From assembly GCF_034541975.1 (NCBI RefSeq), contig NZ_JAVYJM010000001.1: a stretch of DNA of 64,000 bases; one strand, given 5' to 3'. Below are positions 45,816 to 53,570 of the stretch, in pieces. The translations under genes and the position numbers were made by a program. How positions within the stretch are numbered: position 1 is the stretch's first letter; each line of letters opens with the position of its first letter. The notes under the pieces are model-generated. The model did no database searches, was not told the DNA's origin, and saw only the letters and a list, made by a program, of their open reading frames with translations. Origin of the DNA: Dermacoccus abyssi. GTDB lineage: Bacteria; Actinomycetota; Actinomycetes; Actinomycetales; Dermatophilaceae.

Positions 45816-45854
45816 ACGAAGGCCGGTCACCCTCTCGGGGTGACCGGCCTTCGT
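45816..45854. terminator. Bidirectional hairpin between fxsA and rbpA
   Basis: A perfect 17-bp stem with loop TCTCG sits between two convergent genes, 18 and 19 bp from their stop codons. Confidence 0.85.
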
Positions 45855-45873
45855 GGTGGACGAGCGCGGCTCG

Positions 45874-46230
45874 TCAGGACTTCTTCTTGCGCGGCTTCTC
45901 GCCACGCGACTCGCGCAGGAGCGTCAGACGCTCGTCGAGCAGCTCCTCCAGCTCGGGGACAGAACGACGCTCGAGGAGCATGTCCCAGTGCGTACGGGCC
46001 GGCTTGACGGGCTTGCGCTCCGGCTCGGGGCCGTCGATGAGCTTGGCCTCGAGGCCGCAACGGCACTCCCAGAGCGCCGGCACGTCGGCCTCGACGGAGA
46101 AGGGCAGTTCGACGACGTGCCCCTGCTCGCAGCGGTAGCTGACCATCTGACGCTCGCTGAAGGCGATGCCCTCGTCCGTCTCGAGAGAGAGGGTGCTGAG
46201 GTTGGTACCTCGCAGAGAACGTTCGGCCAT
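45874..46230 (-). CDS. rbpA: RNA polymerase-binding protein RbpA
   Basis: RbpA binds RNA polymerase and the principal sigma factor and stabilises open complexes. The 118-residue protein contains RGTNLSTLSLETDEG, the core domain with two zinc-like Cys positions (SYRCEQGHVVELPF, ALWECRCGLEAKLIDG), and the sigma-interaction domain THWDMLLERRSVPELEELLDERL. ATG 46230 follows GGAGACATCC. A SigR/SigH-like promoter lies upstream (46301-46329). Confidence 0.95.
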   Translation of the reverse strand: MAERSLRGTNLSTLSLETDEGIAFSERQMVSYRCEQGHVVELPFSVEADVPALWECRCGLEAKLIDGPEPERKPVKPARTHWDMLLERRSVPELEELLDERLTLLRESRGEKPRKKKS

Positions 46231-46300
46231 GGATGTCTCCCAACTTCACACGTACAGCGCGTCGGTTTGGTGAGAGCGCTCACCGCGCTGCTTCACGCAG

Positions 46301-46329
46301 AACAACGCCACAGACGTGACAAATGTTCC
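46301..46329 (-). promoter_or_regulatory. Candidate SigR/SigH-type promoter of rbpA
   Basis: On the minus strand GGAACA (46329-46324), 17 nt, then GTTGTT (46306-46301) matches the GGAA(T/C)-N16/18-GTT promoters of thiol-oxidative-stress sigma factors. Predicted initiation is about 65 nt before the rbpA ATG. In Streptomyces rbpA is a known SigR target. Confidence 0.6.
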
Positions 46330-46370
46330 ATCTGTCATCGTATGGCCTCAAGCGGCCCGCGACCAAAGCG

Positions 46371-47744
46371 TCAGCCCTGGCCGGCGCGCGCCATGCCGCG
46401 CTCGACGTCGACGCGGGACAGCAGGTAGGCGCCGAGAGCGAAGAACATGACGAGCGCGACGATCGACAGACGGTAGGAACCGGTGAGCTGGTGGACGAGG
46501 CCGAACGTCAGGGTGCCGAACCAACTCGTGCCGCGTTCCATGGCCTGGTAGAGGCTGAAGTACTCCGACTCTCGCCCGAGCGGTACGAGCTTGCTGTAGA
46601 CCGAACGGCTGAGCGCCTGCGAACCACCGAGCACGATGCCGATGCCGACGCCGAGGCACAGCCACAGCGCGAACTGCTTCGCGGGCAGGAAGAACGCGAC
46701 GGCGATGACGAGGGTCCACAGGCCGAGCGAGAGCAGGATGGCCTTCTTGGCGCCCATCACGGCCGCGAGGCGGCCGAACAACAGGGCGCCGAGGAACGCC
46801 ACGAACTGCACGAGCAGGATGGTCACGATGAGCTGGCTGTCGCCGAAGCCGAGCTCCTCCTTGCCGTACAGGCTGGCCGAGACGATGACCGTCTGGATGC
46901 CGTCGTTGAAGAAGAGGTAGGCGAGGAGGAATACGAGGGTGTCGGGGTAGTGCTTGAGTTCACGGAACGTGCTCGTGAGCTGACGCAGGCTGCCGCGCAC
47001 GGTTCCGGCGTCACTCGCCGCCGCGGGGCGTTCGGGGTGGCGCACGTCCTTGAGCCCGAGCACGGGGATGAGCGTGAAGATCGCCCACCACAGGCCCGCG
47101 CTGAGGAGGCTCACGCGGACGGCTTCGCCCGTGCTGAGGCCGATCTTGTCGTGCAGCGTGACAACGGCCAGGTTGGCCGCGAGGAGCAAGCCACCGCCCA
47201 GGTAGCCCAGAGCCCAACCGCGCGAACTGACACGGTCACGTTCCGACTCGTCGCTGATCCGCACGAGCAGGCCGTCGTAGACGACGAGGGAGGCACCGAG
47301 GCACTGGTTGGCGATGATGAGGAGCACCACGCCGAGCTGCCAGTTCGTACCGGTGACGAAGAACATCGCCGACGCCGCGGCTGCGCCCACCCAGGCGAAC
47401 GCACCGAGCAGGCGCGAGGGGCGCTGTACCCGGTCGGCGATGGCGCCGACGAGAAGCAGGAGGACGGCGCTCAGGATCGTCGAGACGGTGATCGTGTACG
47501 GCGCGAGCGAGCCGGGGGAGACCGGGATGCCGAGCACCGAGAGATTCGCGTGACATGCGACGTCCGTGGGCTGATCAGGGCAGGCCGCCGCTTTGGCGAC
47601 GGACGTGAGATAGGGCGAGAACAGCACCGTCGACGTCGTCGTGACGAAGGCCGAGTTGGCCCAGTCGTACCAGTACCAGCTGCGTTGGCGACGGGCGCGC
47701 GTGGCGGCGTCGGGCGCGAGAGGCGAGGCGGCTGCGGTGTTCAC
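46371..47744 (-). CDS. UMF1-type MFS transporter (Atg22-like)
   Basis: The 457-residue, 12-helix protein begins with the hallmark WYWYDWANSAFVTTTSTVLFS and carries VYDGLLVRISDESERDRVSSRGWALGYLGGG-type loops and FLLAYLFFNDGIQTVI. Atg22-like permeases export amino acids or related solutes in other organisms; the substrate here is unknown. The start is GTG 47744. Confidence 0.85.
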   Translation of the reverse strand: MNTAAASPLAPDAATRARRQRSWYWYDWANSAFVTTTSTVLFSPYLTSVAKAAACPDQPTDVACHANLSVLGIPVSPGSLAPYTITVSTILSAVLLLLVGAIADRVQRPSRLLGAFAWVGAAAASAMFFVTGTNWQLGVVLLIIANQCLGASLVVYDGLLVRISDESERDRVSSRGWALGYLGGGLLLAANLAVVTLHDKIGLSTGEAVRVSLLSAGLWWAIFTLIPVLGLKDVRHPERPAAASDAGTVRGSLRQLTSTFRELKHYPDTLVFLLAYLFFNDGIQTVIVSASLYGKEELGFGDSQLIVTILLVQFVAFLGALLFGRLAAVMGAKKAILLSLGLWTLVIAVAFFLPAKQFALWLCLGVGIGIVLGGSQALSRSVYSKLVPLGRESEYFSLYQAMERGTSWFGTLTFGLVHQLTGSYRLSIVALVMFFALGAYLLSRVDVERGMARAGQG

Positions 47745-47818
47745 GGGTGAAGCGTGTCACATCCGCGGCTCGTGCGGACGTGACTGTCCCCAACCCGCAT
47801 TGACGGTGGGGAAAGCGA

Positions 47819-47852
47819 CCGCCCCGGGGCACCGTTCGGCGTCTCGGGGCGG
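47819..47852 (-). terminator. Small hairpin downstream of the antitoxin-like gene
   Basis: CCGCCCCG (47819-47826) and CGGGGCGG (47845-47852) form an 8-bp stem with an 18-nt loop, 14 bp past the stop of the minus-strand gene. Confidence 0.4.
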
Positions 47853-47866
47853 AGCGTGTCAGCTGC

Positions 47867-48055
47867 TCAGCGCTGCTTGTCGATGAAGCGGTCAGCGGCG
47901 CCGGTGGCCTTGTCGATCTTGGCCGTGTGCTTGCGGCCCGTCTTGGAGTCGACGAACGAACCGGCGCGCTGCGTCGCCTGACGCACCTTCTCCGGGTTCT
48001 GTCGCACGTACTTGCGGCCCCGGGCGATCGCCTGGGTCAGGAGGTTGATCTTCAT
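47867..48055 (-). CDS. Small antitoxin-like protein (Rv0909/MT0933 family)
   Basis: The 62-residue basic protein includes SFVDSKTGRKHTAKIDKATG and AADRFIDKQ, the FVD-KTGGK--D-IDK pattern of the family annotated as antitoxin Rv0909-like. No toxin gene is adjacent, so a toxin-antitoxin role is unsupported here. It starts 10 bp after the HAD phosphatase stop, with GAGG-like bases at a short distance. Confidence 0.6.
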   Translation of the reverse strand: MKINLLTQAIARGRKYVRQNPEKVRQATQRAGSFVDSKTGRKHTAKIDKATGAADRFIDKQR

Positions 48056-48065
48056 GGCCTGAATC

Positions 48066-48767
48066 CTAGTCGAGGGGTCTCGACGCGCCCGGGAGCAGAA
48101 GGGCCGCAAGGTCGTCGGCCGAATCGACGACGGCGGCGGCGCCCGCGTCACGCAGTTCGTCGGGTGCGGCGTAACCCCACGAGACGCCGATCGTCGCGAT
48201 GCCGTGCTTCGCGGCGCCCTCGACGTCGTGCAGGCGGTCACCGACCATGACGACGTCCGCATCCGGTTCGCGCTGCAGGTGGGCCAGGGCTCGAGCGATG
48301 ACGCCGGCCTTGGTGTCGCGGGGGTTCGTCACGTCGGCGCCGAAGACGCCCTCGAGGCCGCCTGCAAGGTGCGGCGCGAGGCCGAAGTGCTCGACGATTC
48401 GTCGCGCCGTCGCCTGTGGTTTCGAGGTGGCCACGGCCACGGTCGTCCCGGCGTCCGCGAGCCCGGCGAGCACGTCACGGATGCCGGGGTAGAGCTCGTT
48501 TTCGAACAGCCGGCCTGCCTCGTAGTCGCTGCGGTAGGTGGTGACGACCTCGTCCACGCGTTCGGGTGGCAGACCGATTCCTTCGAGCGAGACGCGAAAC
48601 GGCGGGCCGACGAATGAGTTGAGGACGTCGTCGCTCGGCACCTCGAGACCGTGGTGCGTCAGGGCGGTCCGCATCGAGGAGGTGATGCCGGGCGCTGAGT
48701 CGGACAGTGTGCCGTCGAGGTCGAACAGCACGAGGCTCACTCGGGTTCCGGGGCTCCAGCGCGTCAT
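48066..48767 (-). CDS. HAD family hydrolase (phosphoglycolate phosphatase-like)
   Basis: The 233-residue protein carries motif I LFDLDGTLSDSAPGI, motif II AVATSKPQATA, Lys in NPRDTKAGVIARAL and motif IV VMVGDRLHDVEGAAKHGI, with a subfamily I helical cap (residues 25-95). These features resemble phosphoglycolate phosphatase and pyrophosphatase PpaX-like enzymes. ATG 48767 was chosen. The antitoxin-like gene follows. Confidence 0.87.
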   Translation of the reverse strand: MTRWSPGTRVSLVLFDLDGTLSDSAPGITSSMRTALTHHGLEVPSDDVLNSFVGPPFRVSLEGIGLPPERVDEVVTTYRSDYEAGRLFENELYPGIRDVLAGLADAGTTVAVATSKPQATARRIVEHFGLAPHLAGGLEGVFGADVTNPRDTKAGVIARALAHLQREPDADVVMVGDRLHDVEGAAKHGIATIGVSWGYAAPDELRDAGAAAVVDSADDLAALLLPGASRPLD

Positions 48768-48800
48768 GCGCCCATCCTCACAAACACGCCCCGTGCACGA

Positions 48801-48840
48801 CGAAACGGCCGCCGCACCCGAGGATGCGACGGCCGTTTCG
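48801..48840. terminator. Hairpin between DUF1206 gene and HAD gene
   Basis: CGAAACGGCCG (48801-48811) pairs with CGGCCGTTTCG (48830-48840), 13 bp past the DUF1206 stop on the minus strand. Confidence 0.65.
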
Positions 48841-48853
48841 TGCGAGCAGAGGG

Positions 48854-49678
48854 TCAGACGCGCGCGTACTTCGACCGTGCCGCCGAGTACACGGCGAAGG
48901 CCACGAACCCGATGCCGATGACGGCCACCATGACGGAGCCGAGCGGCTTGTCGAGCAGCGACTTCAGCGCCGTGTCGAGGCCGCCCGTGTCCTTCGGGTC
49001 GTGCGTGATGGCGCCGTTGACGAAGAACACGCCCGTGAGGACGAGGGCCAGACCCTTGAGCGAGTACCCGATGACGCCCGACCACTCGGCCCACTTGCCC
49101 GGGTTCTTCTGCAGGTCCTCGAAGAACTTCTTCTTGACGCCCTTGACGACGTGGTAGATGCCGACTGCGACGATCACCGCGCCGGCCAGGCCCACGAGGA
49201 TGACTCCGGCGGTGTTCTCCATGAGCTTGCCGGTCATCGAGGCGTTCTGCTGCTTGCTCGAACTGCTCTGGCCGCGCGCGAGCGTCATGATGCACATGCC
49301 CGAGAGCACGGCGTACGTGCCCGCTTTGGCCGCGGCCTTGAGCCGCGTCTTCGCCTCGTGGAAGGAGAGGCACGCCTCGCCGATCTGCCAGAACGCGAGC
49401 GCCGCCCAGCCGAACGCGCCGATGCCGAGCAGGACCTTGCCCCAGGTGTTCTCGGTCAGCATCCCCAGCGCGCCGCCCTGGTCCGCGGAGCCACCTCCGC
49501 CCGTGGCCAGACGGACGGCGACGATGCCGATGAGCAGATGCATGACGGCGTTGGCCGCGTAGCCGATACGCGCCGCGCGCTCCACCCACGGGTGGTTGGC
49601 GGCGTCGTTGATCGCCTCCTGTGCGTCATCGGCGATGTCGGGCTTCCTCTCGCCCATGCGCTGAGCTGAAGTGTTCAC
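48854..49678 (-). CDS. DUF1206 membrane protein
   Basis: The 274-residue protein contains three copies of a two-helix DUF1206 repeat: ERAARIGYAANAVMHLLIGIVA, KAAAKAGTYAVLSGMCIMTLA and SGVIGYSLKGLALVLTGVFFVNGA, each with an A/S-R-x-G/K-Y start. Function is unknown; it is common in actinobacteria and cyanobacteria. It starts with GTG 49678, overlapping the stop of the upstream YbaK/EbsC gene by 4 bp. Confidence 0.85.
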   Translation of the reverse strand: MNTSAQRMGERKPDIADDAQEAINDAANHPWVERAARIGYAANAVMHLLIGIVAVRLATGGGGSADQGGALGMLTENTWGKVLLGIGAFGWAALAFWQIGEACLSFHEAKTRLKAAAKAGTYAVLSGMCIMTLARGQSSSSKQQNASMTGKLMENTAGVILVGLAGAVIVAVGIYHVVKGVKKKFFEDLQKNPGKWAEWSGVIGYSLKGLALVLTGVFFVNGAITHDPKDTGGLDTALKSLLDKPLGSVMVAVIGIGFVAFAVYSAARSKYARV

Positions 49679-50217
49679 GACGTCTCCTCGGTCATGGCCA
49701 GGGTGAGCACCTCGGCCTGGGGCAGCCCGGCGAGCTCCGCAGCGTCCACGATGATCTTGGCGCCGCGCACGCCGCCGCCGACGAGCACCTCGCCGCGTTC
49801 GACGACCCGCTCGTCGATGAGGAGCTCCCAGTCGCTCGGCAGGCCGACGGGCGTGATGCCGCCGCGCACCATGCCGCTTTCGACCTCCGTCTCGCTTTGG
49901 TCGGCGAACGAGATCTTGCGCGCCCCGAGGTGGCGACGCACGACGCCGTTGATGTCGGCCTTGTCGGTGGCCAACACGAGGACGGCGGCCGTCGTCTTCG
50001 TCTCCCCGCGCCGGCCCGTCACGACGACACAGTTGGCGCTCGCGGCAGGGTCGACGTCGTAGGCGTCACAGAACGCAGCGGTGTCGGCCAGGTGCGGGTC
50101 GATGATCGCGACGCGCGCGCTCGGCACCGTGTTCACCGCGTCGGCAACGGGTTTCGCTACGTCGTCGAGGCGCTCGGCGAGGGGCGCCCACGAGAGGTTT
50201 CCTTCGAGTGATGGCAT
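49675..50217 (-). CDS. YbaK/EbsC family protein
   Basis: The 180-residue member of the aminoacyl-tRNA deacylase-like fold includes VVVTGRRGETKTTAAVLVLATDKADINGVVRRHLGARKISFAD-type strands and MVRGGITPVGLP. The catalytic Lys of ProX/YbaK is not obvious, so the editing substrate is uncertain. It is a distant relative of the YbaK protein at 42829. ATG 50217 lies 6 nt after TAGCAT on the minus strand. Confidence 0.82.
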   Translation of the reverse strand: MPSLEGNLSWAPLAERLDDVAKPVADAVNTVPSARVAIIDPHLADTAAFCDAYDVDPAASANCVVVTGRRGETKTTAAVLVLATDKADINGVVRRHLGARKISFADQSETEVESGMVRGGITPVGLPSDWELLIDERVVERGEVLVGGGVRGAKIIVDAAELAGLPQAEVLTLAMTEETS

Positions 50218-50223
50218 GTGCGG

Positions 50224-50229
50224 ATGCTA
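50224..50229 (-). promoter_or_regulatory. -10 element of the YbaK/EbsC-DUF1206 pair
   Basis: TAGCAT on the minus strand ends 6 nt before ATG 50217, in leaderless geometry. Confidence 0.45.
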
Positions 50230-50283
50230 CGACGGATGCGGCCTTCGAGGGTTGAGGTCGACAGCGGCGTGCACGCATGCGCG

Positions 50284-51243
50284 TCAGGTCGCGTCCTCAA
50301 GAGTGAGTTCTCGACGTGAGGTGAACACGTGAGTGCGCCCGTCGAGGGGATCGACGAACTCGAGGCGTCGCGCCAACAGCTGCAGGGGAGTGGAGTAGTC
50401 GTCGATGTCGACGGCGAGCTCGCGGGGGTAGAGCGGGTCGCCGCAGATCGGTACGCCGAGTCCGCTCATGTGAACGCGCAGTTGGTGGGTGCGACCGGTG
50501 CTCGGCTCGAGCCGGTAAAGGCCGACCTGGCGGGCGCGAGCGTCGTCATCGCCGTTCGCCGTGACAACGCGTCGCTCCTCGAGGTGGACGTCGGTGATGG
50601 CGTTGATGGCTGCGCCCTCCACCTCGTACGCCTGCGCGGTGCCGTGGTCCTTGCGGATGTGTGATTCGACGCGACGCGGCAGCTCGAGGTCGTCACGCAG
50701 GGGAGCGAGCGCCTCGTACGTCTTCACCGGGACGCGGGCTTCAAACATGCGCTGGTAGGGAGCTCGCCAACGCTGTTCGGTGGTGAGGACGAGTACCCCC
50801 GCCGTCAGCCGGTCGAGGCGGTGGGCCGGCCCGAGTTCGGGCAGGCCGAGCATCTCGCGCGCCTTGACGACGACCGATTGCGTGACGTGGCGACCACGGG
50901 GGATCAAGGCCATGAAGTGCGGCTTGTCGACCACGACGATCCGCTCGTCGACATGCAGGACGTCGAGCTCGAACGGAAGCTCCGGCTCGGGCCGCAGGTC
51001 ACGGTGGAAGTGCACGAACGTGTGGGGACGGTAGATCTCGTCACCGTTCCAGGGGCGTCCGTCGTCGTCGACGAAACGCCCGTCGGTAAGCATCGCGTCG
51101 ACGTCGACCTCTGCGGGCAGCTTGTGGCGCAGGAAGTCACGCATCGATGCCCACGGCATCGGGTTCGCGGGGTCGCGATCCGGCGTGCGCACCCACGCGG
51201 CGCGCAGCCCGTGACGCATGGGCAGCGGGGAGTGCGTTGGCAT
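50284..51243 (-). CDS. RluA-type pseudouridine synthase
   Basis: The 319-residue protein has the catalytic Asp in AHRLDRLTAGVLVL at about 140, the substrate-binding GRTHQLRVHMSGLG with CGDPLY near 255, and VVDKPHFMALIPRG. An N-terminal segment of about 90 residues has an S4-like start (MRDFLRHKLPAEVDVD). It isomerises uridine in rRNA or tRNA; the target site is unknown. The start is 10 bp after the SRPBCC stop, so the two form an operon. Confidence 0.87.
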   Translation of the reverse strand: MPTHSPLPMRHGLRAAWVRTPDRDPANPMPWASMRDFLRHKLPAEVDVDAMLTDGRFVDDDGRPWNGDEIYRPHTFVHFHRDLRPEPELPFELDVLHVDERIVVVDKPHFMALIPRGRHVTQSVVVKAREMLGLPELGPAHRLDRLTAGVLVLTTEQRWRAPYQRMFEARVPVKTYEALAPLRDDLELPRRVESHIRKDHGTAQAYEVEGAAINAITDVHLEERRVVTANGDDDARARQVGLYRLEPSTGRTHQLRVHMSGLGVPICGDPLYPRELAVDIDDYSTPLQLLARRLEFVDPLDGRTHVFTSRRELTLEDAT

Positions 51244-51253
51244 GGTGGGTGAC

Positions 51254-51715
51254 TCAGCTCCGCTCCGCGGCAGCGGCGAGTGCGGCCAGGCCCTTGTCGA
51301 AGTCCTTCTCCACCCTCTTGTTCATGCGGAACACCGTGAAGAAGATCTTCTGCGCGACGCTCTGCGGACCGGTCATCGTCCAGCTGACGTCCGTGCCGCC
51401 GTCGGCGCTCGGACGAAGGTCGAAGACGGTCGTGTTGTCCGACGAGAACGGCTCGGTGAACGTCAGCGCGACGGTGATGCGCTGCGGCGTCGACTCGGTG
51501 ATCTTCATGTGCCCGGAGCCGGCCTTCTTGTTGCCCTTCCAGGCGTAGCGGCTGCCGACCCCCTGCTCGGGGCCCTCGTACGTGCGCGTCATGTTGTCGT
51601 CGAGACCCTCCCACGGCGACCACTGCGTCCAGTTGCGGAAGTCGTCGATGAGAGCGTGGACCTGCGACGGTGCGGCGCTCGTGTGACGCGCTCGGCTGAC
51701 CGCGAATTCACCCAT
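51254..51715 (-). CDS. SRPBCC family (START-like) protein
   Basis: The 153-residue protein contains SAAPSQVHALIDDFRNWTQWSPWEGLD, then RYAWKGNKKAGSGHMKITE and VALTFTEPFSSDNTTVFDL, typical of polyketide-cyclase/dehydrase-like lipid- or hydrophobe-binding proteins. The ligand is unknown. ATG 51715 is 6 nt after TACCCT on the minus strand. Confidence 0.82.
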   Translation of the reverse strand: MGEFAVSRARHTSAAPSQVHALIDDFRNWTQWSPWEGLDDNMTRTYEGPEQGVGSRYAWKGNKKAGSGHMKITESTPQRITVALTFTEPFSSDNTTVFDLRPSADGGTDVSWTMTGPQSVAQKIFFTVFRMNKRVEKDFDKGLAALAAAAERS

Positions 51716-51721
51716 GCGCAC

Positions 51722-51776
51722 AGGGTAAGCGGATGCGGAGCAGGACCCGCCACGGCGCAGTCCGCCGGACTACCGT
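51722..51776. promoter_or_regulatory. Divergent leaderless promoters, SRPBCC and PH-domain genes
   Basis: TACCCT on the minus strand (51727 to 51722) is 6 nt from ATG 51715, and TACCGT on the plus strand (51771-51776) is 7 nt from ATG 51784. Confidence 0.45.
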
Positions 51777-51783
51777 GTCGAGC

Positions 51784-52212
51784 ATGGCTCTCATCAACGC
51801 ACTCACCGGCAACGCCTCGCTCATGAAGGAGGAGAAGGCGCGCGAGCAGTACGGGCCGTGGCTGCTCGAGAACGAGCGCCTCGAGGGCGCTTTCGAACTC
51901 GTTCTCGACTCGTTCTGCCTGACGAATCTGCGCCTCATCGCCCTCGACCGGGAGGGGCCGGTCAACCCGAAGGTCGACGTCCGTTCCATCCCGCTCGCGT
52001 CGATCGTCGACGTGACTGCTCGGACGGCAGGCATCGGCATCGACGACTCGGATCTCACGGTCACCTACATCACGTCGCCCCGGCTGCGAGCACACACGGT
52101 GGAGTACAGCACCATGACCTTCACCTTCAACAAGAGCTTCGACATTGCGGGTCTGTACCGCCACCTCATGACGATCGCGCAGCGCAACTACGCGTCGCTC
52201 AACGACGCCTGA
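51784..52212 (+). CDS. PH-domain protein (DUF1696/bPH type), paralogue 1
   Basis: The 142-residue protein folds as a single bacterial PH-like domain: EQYGPWLLENERLEGAFELV, SFCLTNLRLIALDREG, VRSIPLASIVDVTA and TFTFNKSFDIAGLYRHLM. It is a paralogue of the protein at 55652 (same length and motif order). The YvbH/DUF1696 family has no known role. It begins with ATG 51784, 7 nt after TACCGT. Confidence 0.85.
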   Translation: MALINALTGNASLMKEEKAREQYGPWLLENERLEGAFELVLDSFCLTNLRLIALDREGPVNPKVDVRSIPLASIVDVTARTAGIGIDDSDLTVTYITSPRLRAHTVEYSTMTFTFNKSFDIAGLYRHLMTIAQRNYASLNDA

Positions 52213-52216
52213 GGCC

Positions 52217-52222
52217 TACGCT
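52217..52222 (+). promoter_or_regulatory. -10 element of the kinase gene
   Basis: TACGCT ends 6 nt before ATG 52229, just after the PH gene stop. Confidence 0.4.
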
Positions 52223-52228
52223 GGGCCG

Positions 52229-53173
52229 ATGCCCGCACGAGCCGATCTCATTCCGGACGCCTTCCGCGCTCGCGTCGCGGGACGCCCGGCCGACGCCGAC
52301 GTGGGAATCGACGGCGACACGTGGCTCGCGTCACTGCCGCGTCTGCTCGACGAGTGCCTGTCGACGTGGAAGGCACAGCCCGAGGGCCCCACCGCGTTCG
52401 GTGAGTGTGCACTCGTCGTCCCGGTCAGGGTCGGCAAGGAGCGCGCGGCGTTGAAGGTGACGTGGCCCCACGCGGAGGCTCGTCACGAGCACCTCGCACT
52501 GCGCGCGTGGCGCGGTACGGGCGCCGTCCGCATGAGAGCGGCTGATCCCGCGCGCTGGGCGTTGCTCCTCGAACGCTGCGAGCCTGCCGTGCGCCTTCAC
52601 GAGATGTCGGCCCTCGACGCCTGCGAGACGATCGGACTCATCCACGCCCGGCTCACCCACCCGGCATTGCCACAGCTCGACACGGCCAGTGCGTGGTGCG
52701 CCCGCATCCGGGAGCGCCTCGAGTCGTCACCACCGCCGATGCCGCGGCGGTTCGTGCAGCAGGGCATCGCACTCGCCCGCGACCTGCCGCAGGCTGATCG
52801 AATCGACGCCACCCTCGTGCACTCCGACCTCCACGACGACAACGTCATGCAGACCCGGCGGGCGGGCACGGTGGACGGGTTCGTCGCCATCGACCCCAAA
52901 CCCGTCGCGGGAGAGCCGGCGCTCGCCGTCGCACCGCTGCTGTGGAACCGCTGGGACGAAGCTGCCGGGGCGTACAACCTGCGCAACCACCTGCGTTTTC
53001 GCGTCGACTACGCCTGCGACCCCATGGGCGTCGCACCCGAACGTGCGCGCGCCTGGAGCATCCTGCGGCTCCTCGACAACGCGTGGTGGGATGCCCACGC
53101 AGCGCTTCGGCCCGGAGCTGCGGCTCCTGACCTGACGAAGGCCGTGTCGATCATCAAGGCGATGCAGGGCTGA
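52229..53173 (+). CDS. Aminoglycoside/hydroxyurea phosphotransferase-like kinase
   Basis: The 314-residue protein belongs to the APH(6)/hydroxyurea kinase group: ALKVTWPHAEARHEHLALR (Lys-Glu ATP site), the catalytic loop LVHSDLHDDNVMQ, and FVAIDPKPVAGEPALAVAPLLWNR (metal Asp). Family members phosphorylate aminoglycosides or unrelated small molecules, and resistance cannot be claimed from sequence. ATG 52229 is 6 nt after TACGCT. Its 3' end overlaps the RidA-like gene on the opposite strand by 20 bp. Confidence 0.85.
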   Translation: MPARADLIPDAFRARVAGRPADADVGIDGDTWLASLPRLLDECLSTWKAQPEGPTAFGECALVVPVRVGKERAALKVTWPHAEARHEHLALRAWRGTGAVRMRAADPARWALLLERCEPAVRLHEMSALDACETIGLIHARLTHPALPQLDTASAWCARIRERLESSPPPMPRRFVQQGIALARDLPQADRIDATLVHSDLHDDNVMQTRRAGTVDGFVAIDPKPVAGEPALAVAPLLWNRWDEAAGAYNLRNHLRFRVDYACDPMGVAPERARAWSILRLLDNAWWDAHAALRPGAAAPDLTKAVSIIKAMQG

Positions 53174-53570
53174 CGGCGTTCTCCACCTCCGCGGTCGGTA
53201 CGTGGGCCACGGCTTCAGTCTCGGGAAGGCTGTACCAGTGCAGAGCGGGAACGGGCACGACGCACCGGGCAGGACGATGGTCGCCGAGCCACGCGCGGTA
53301 CACGGCGTCAACGCGTGGCCACAGTTCGACGTCGGTGACGTAGGCGCGCACCTGCGCCAAGGCGTCGCGTGGTGCACCTGCCGCCGCGAGCACCCGGTCG
53401 AGGTTGGTGAAGACAAGTTCGGCTTGCCCCTCAAGGTCCAGGTCAGTGCGCGGGGTGCCTGTCTCGTCGAGGGGGAGTTGACCCGACAGGAAGAACAGGT
53501 CGCCGACGCGGGCGGCATGGGAGTAGTGCCCCTTCGGCGTCGGCAGGTCGGGGGCGCTGAACAGATCGAC
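53154..53570 (-). CDS. RidA family protein, start codon uncertain
   Basis: The 138-residue frame contains the RidA core: SHAARVGDLFFLSGQLPLDE, LDLEGQAELVFTNLDRVLAAAG, VYRAWLGDHRPARCVVPV and PETEAVAHVPT. RidA deaminates reactive enamines such as 2-aminoacrylate released by PLP enzymes. No ATG, GTG or TTG precedes the conserved FSAPDLPTPKGHYSH in this frame; the first plausible codons are GTC 53570 or CTG 53564. The gene is directly after the broken threonine synthase-like gene, so its start may have been mutated. Confidence 0.6.
   Translation of the reverse strand, partial: VDLFSAPDLPTPKGHYSHAARVGDLFFLSGQLPLDETGTPRTDLDLEGQAELVFTNLDRVLAAAGAPRDALAQVRAYVTDVELWPRVDAVYRAWLGDHRPARCVVPVPALHWYSLPETEAVAHVPTAEVENAVSPASP

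Noticed and set aside
52229..53173. Kinase as an antibiotic-resistance determinant
   Set aside because: Family membership alone does not predict resistance; the gene has host-like composition and chromosomal context.
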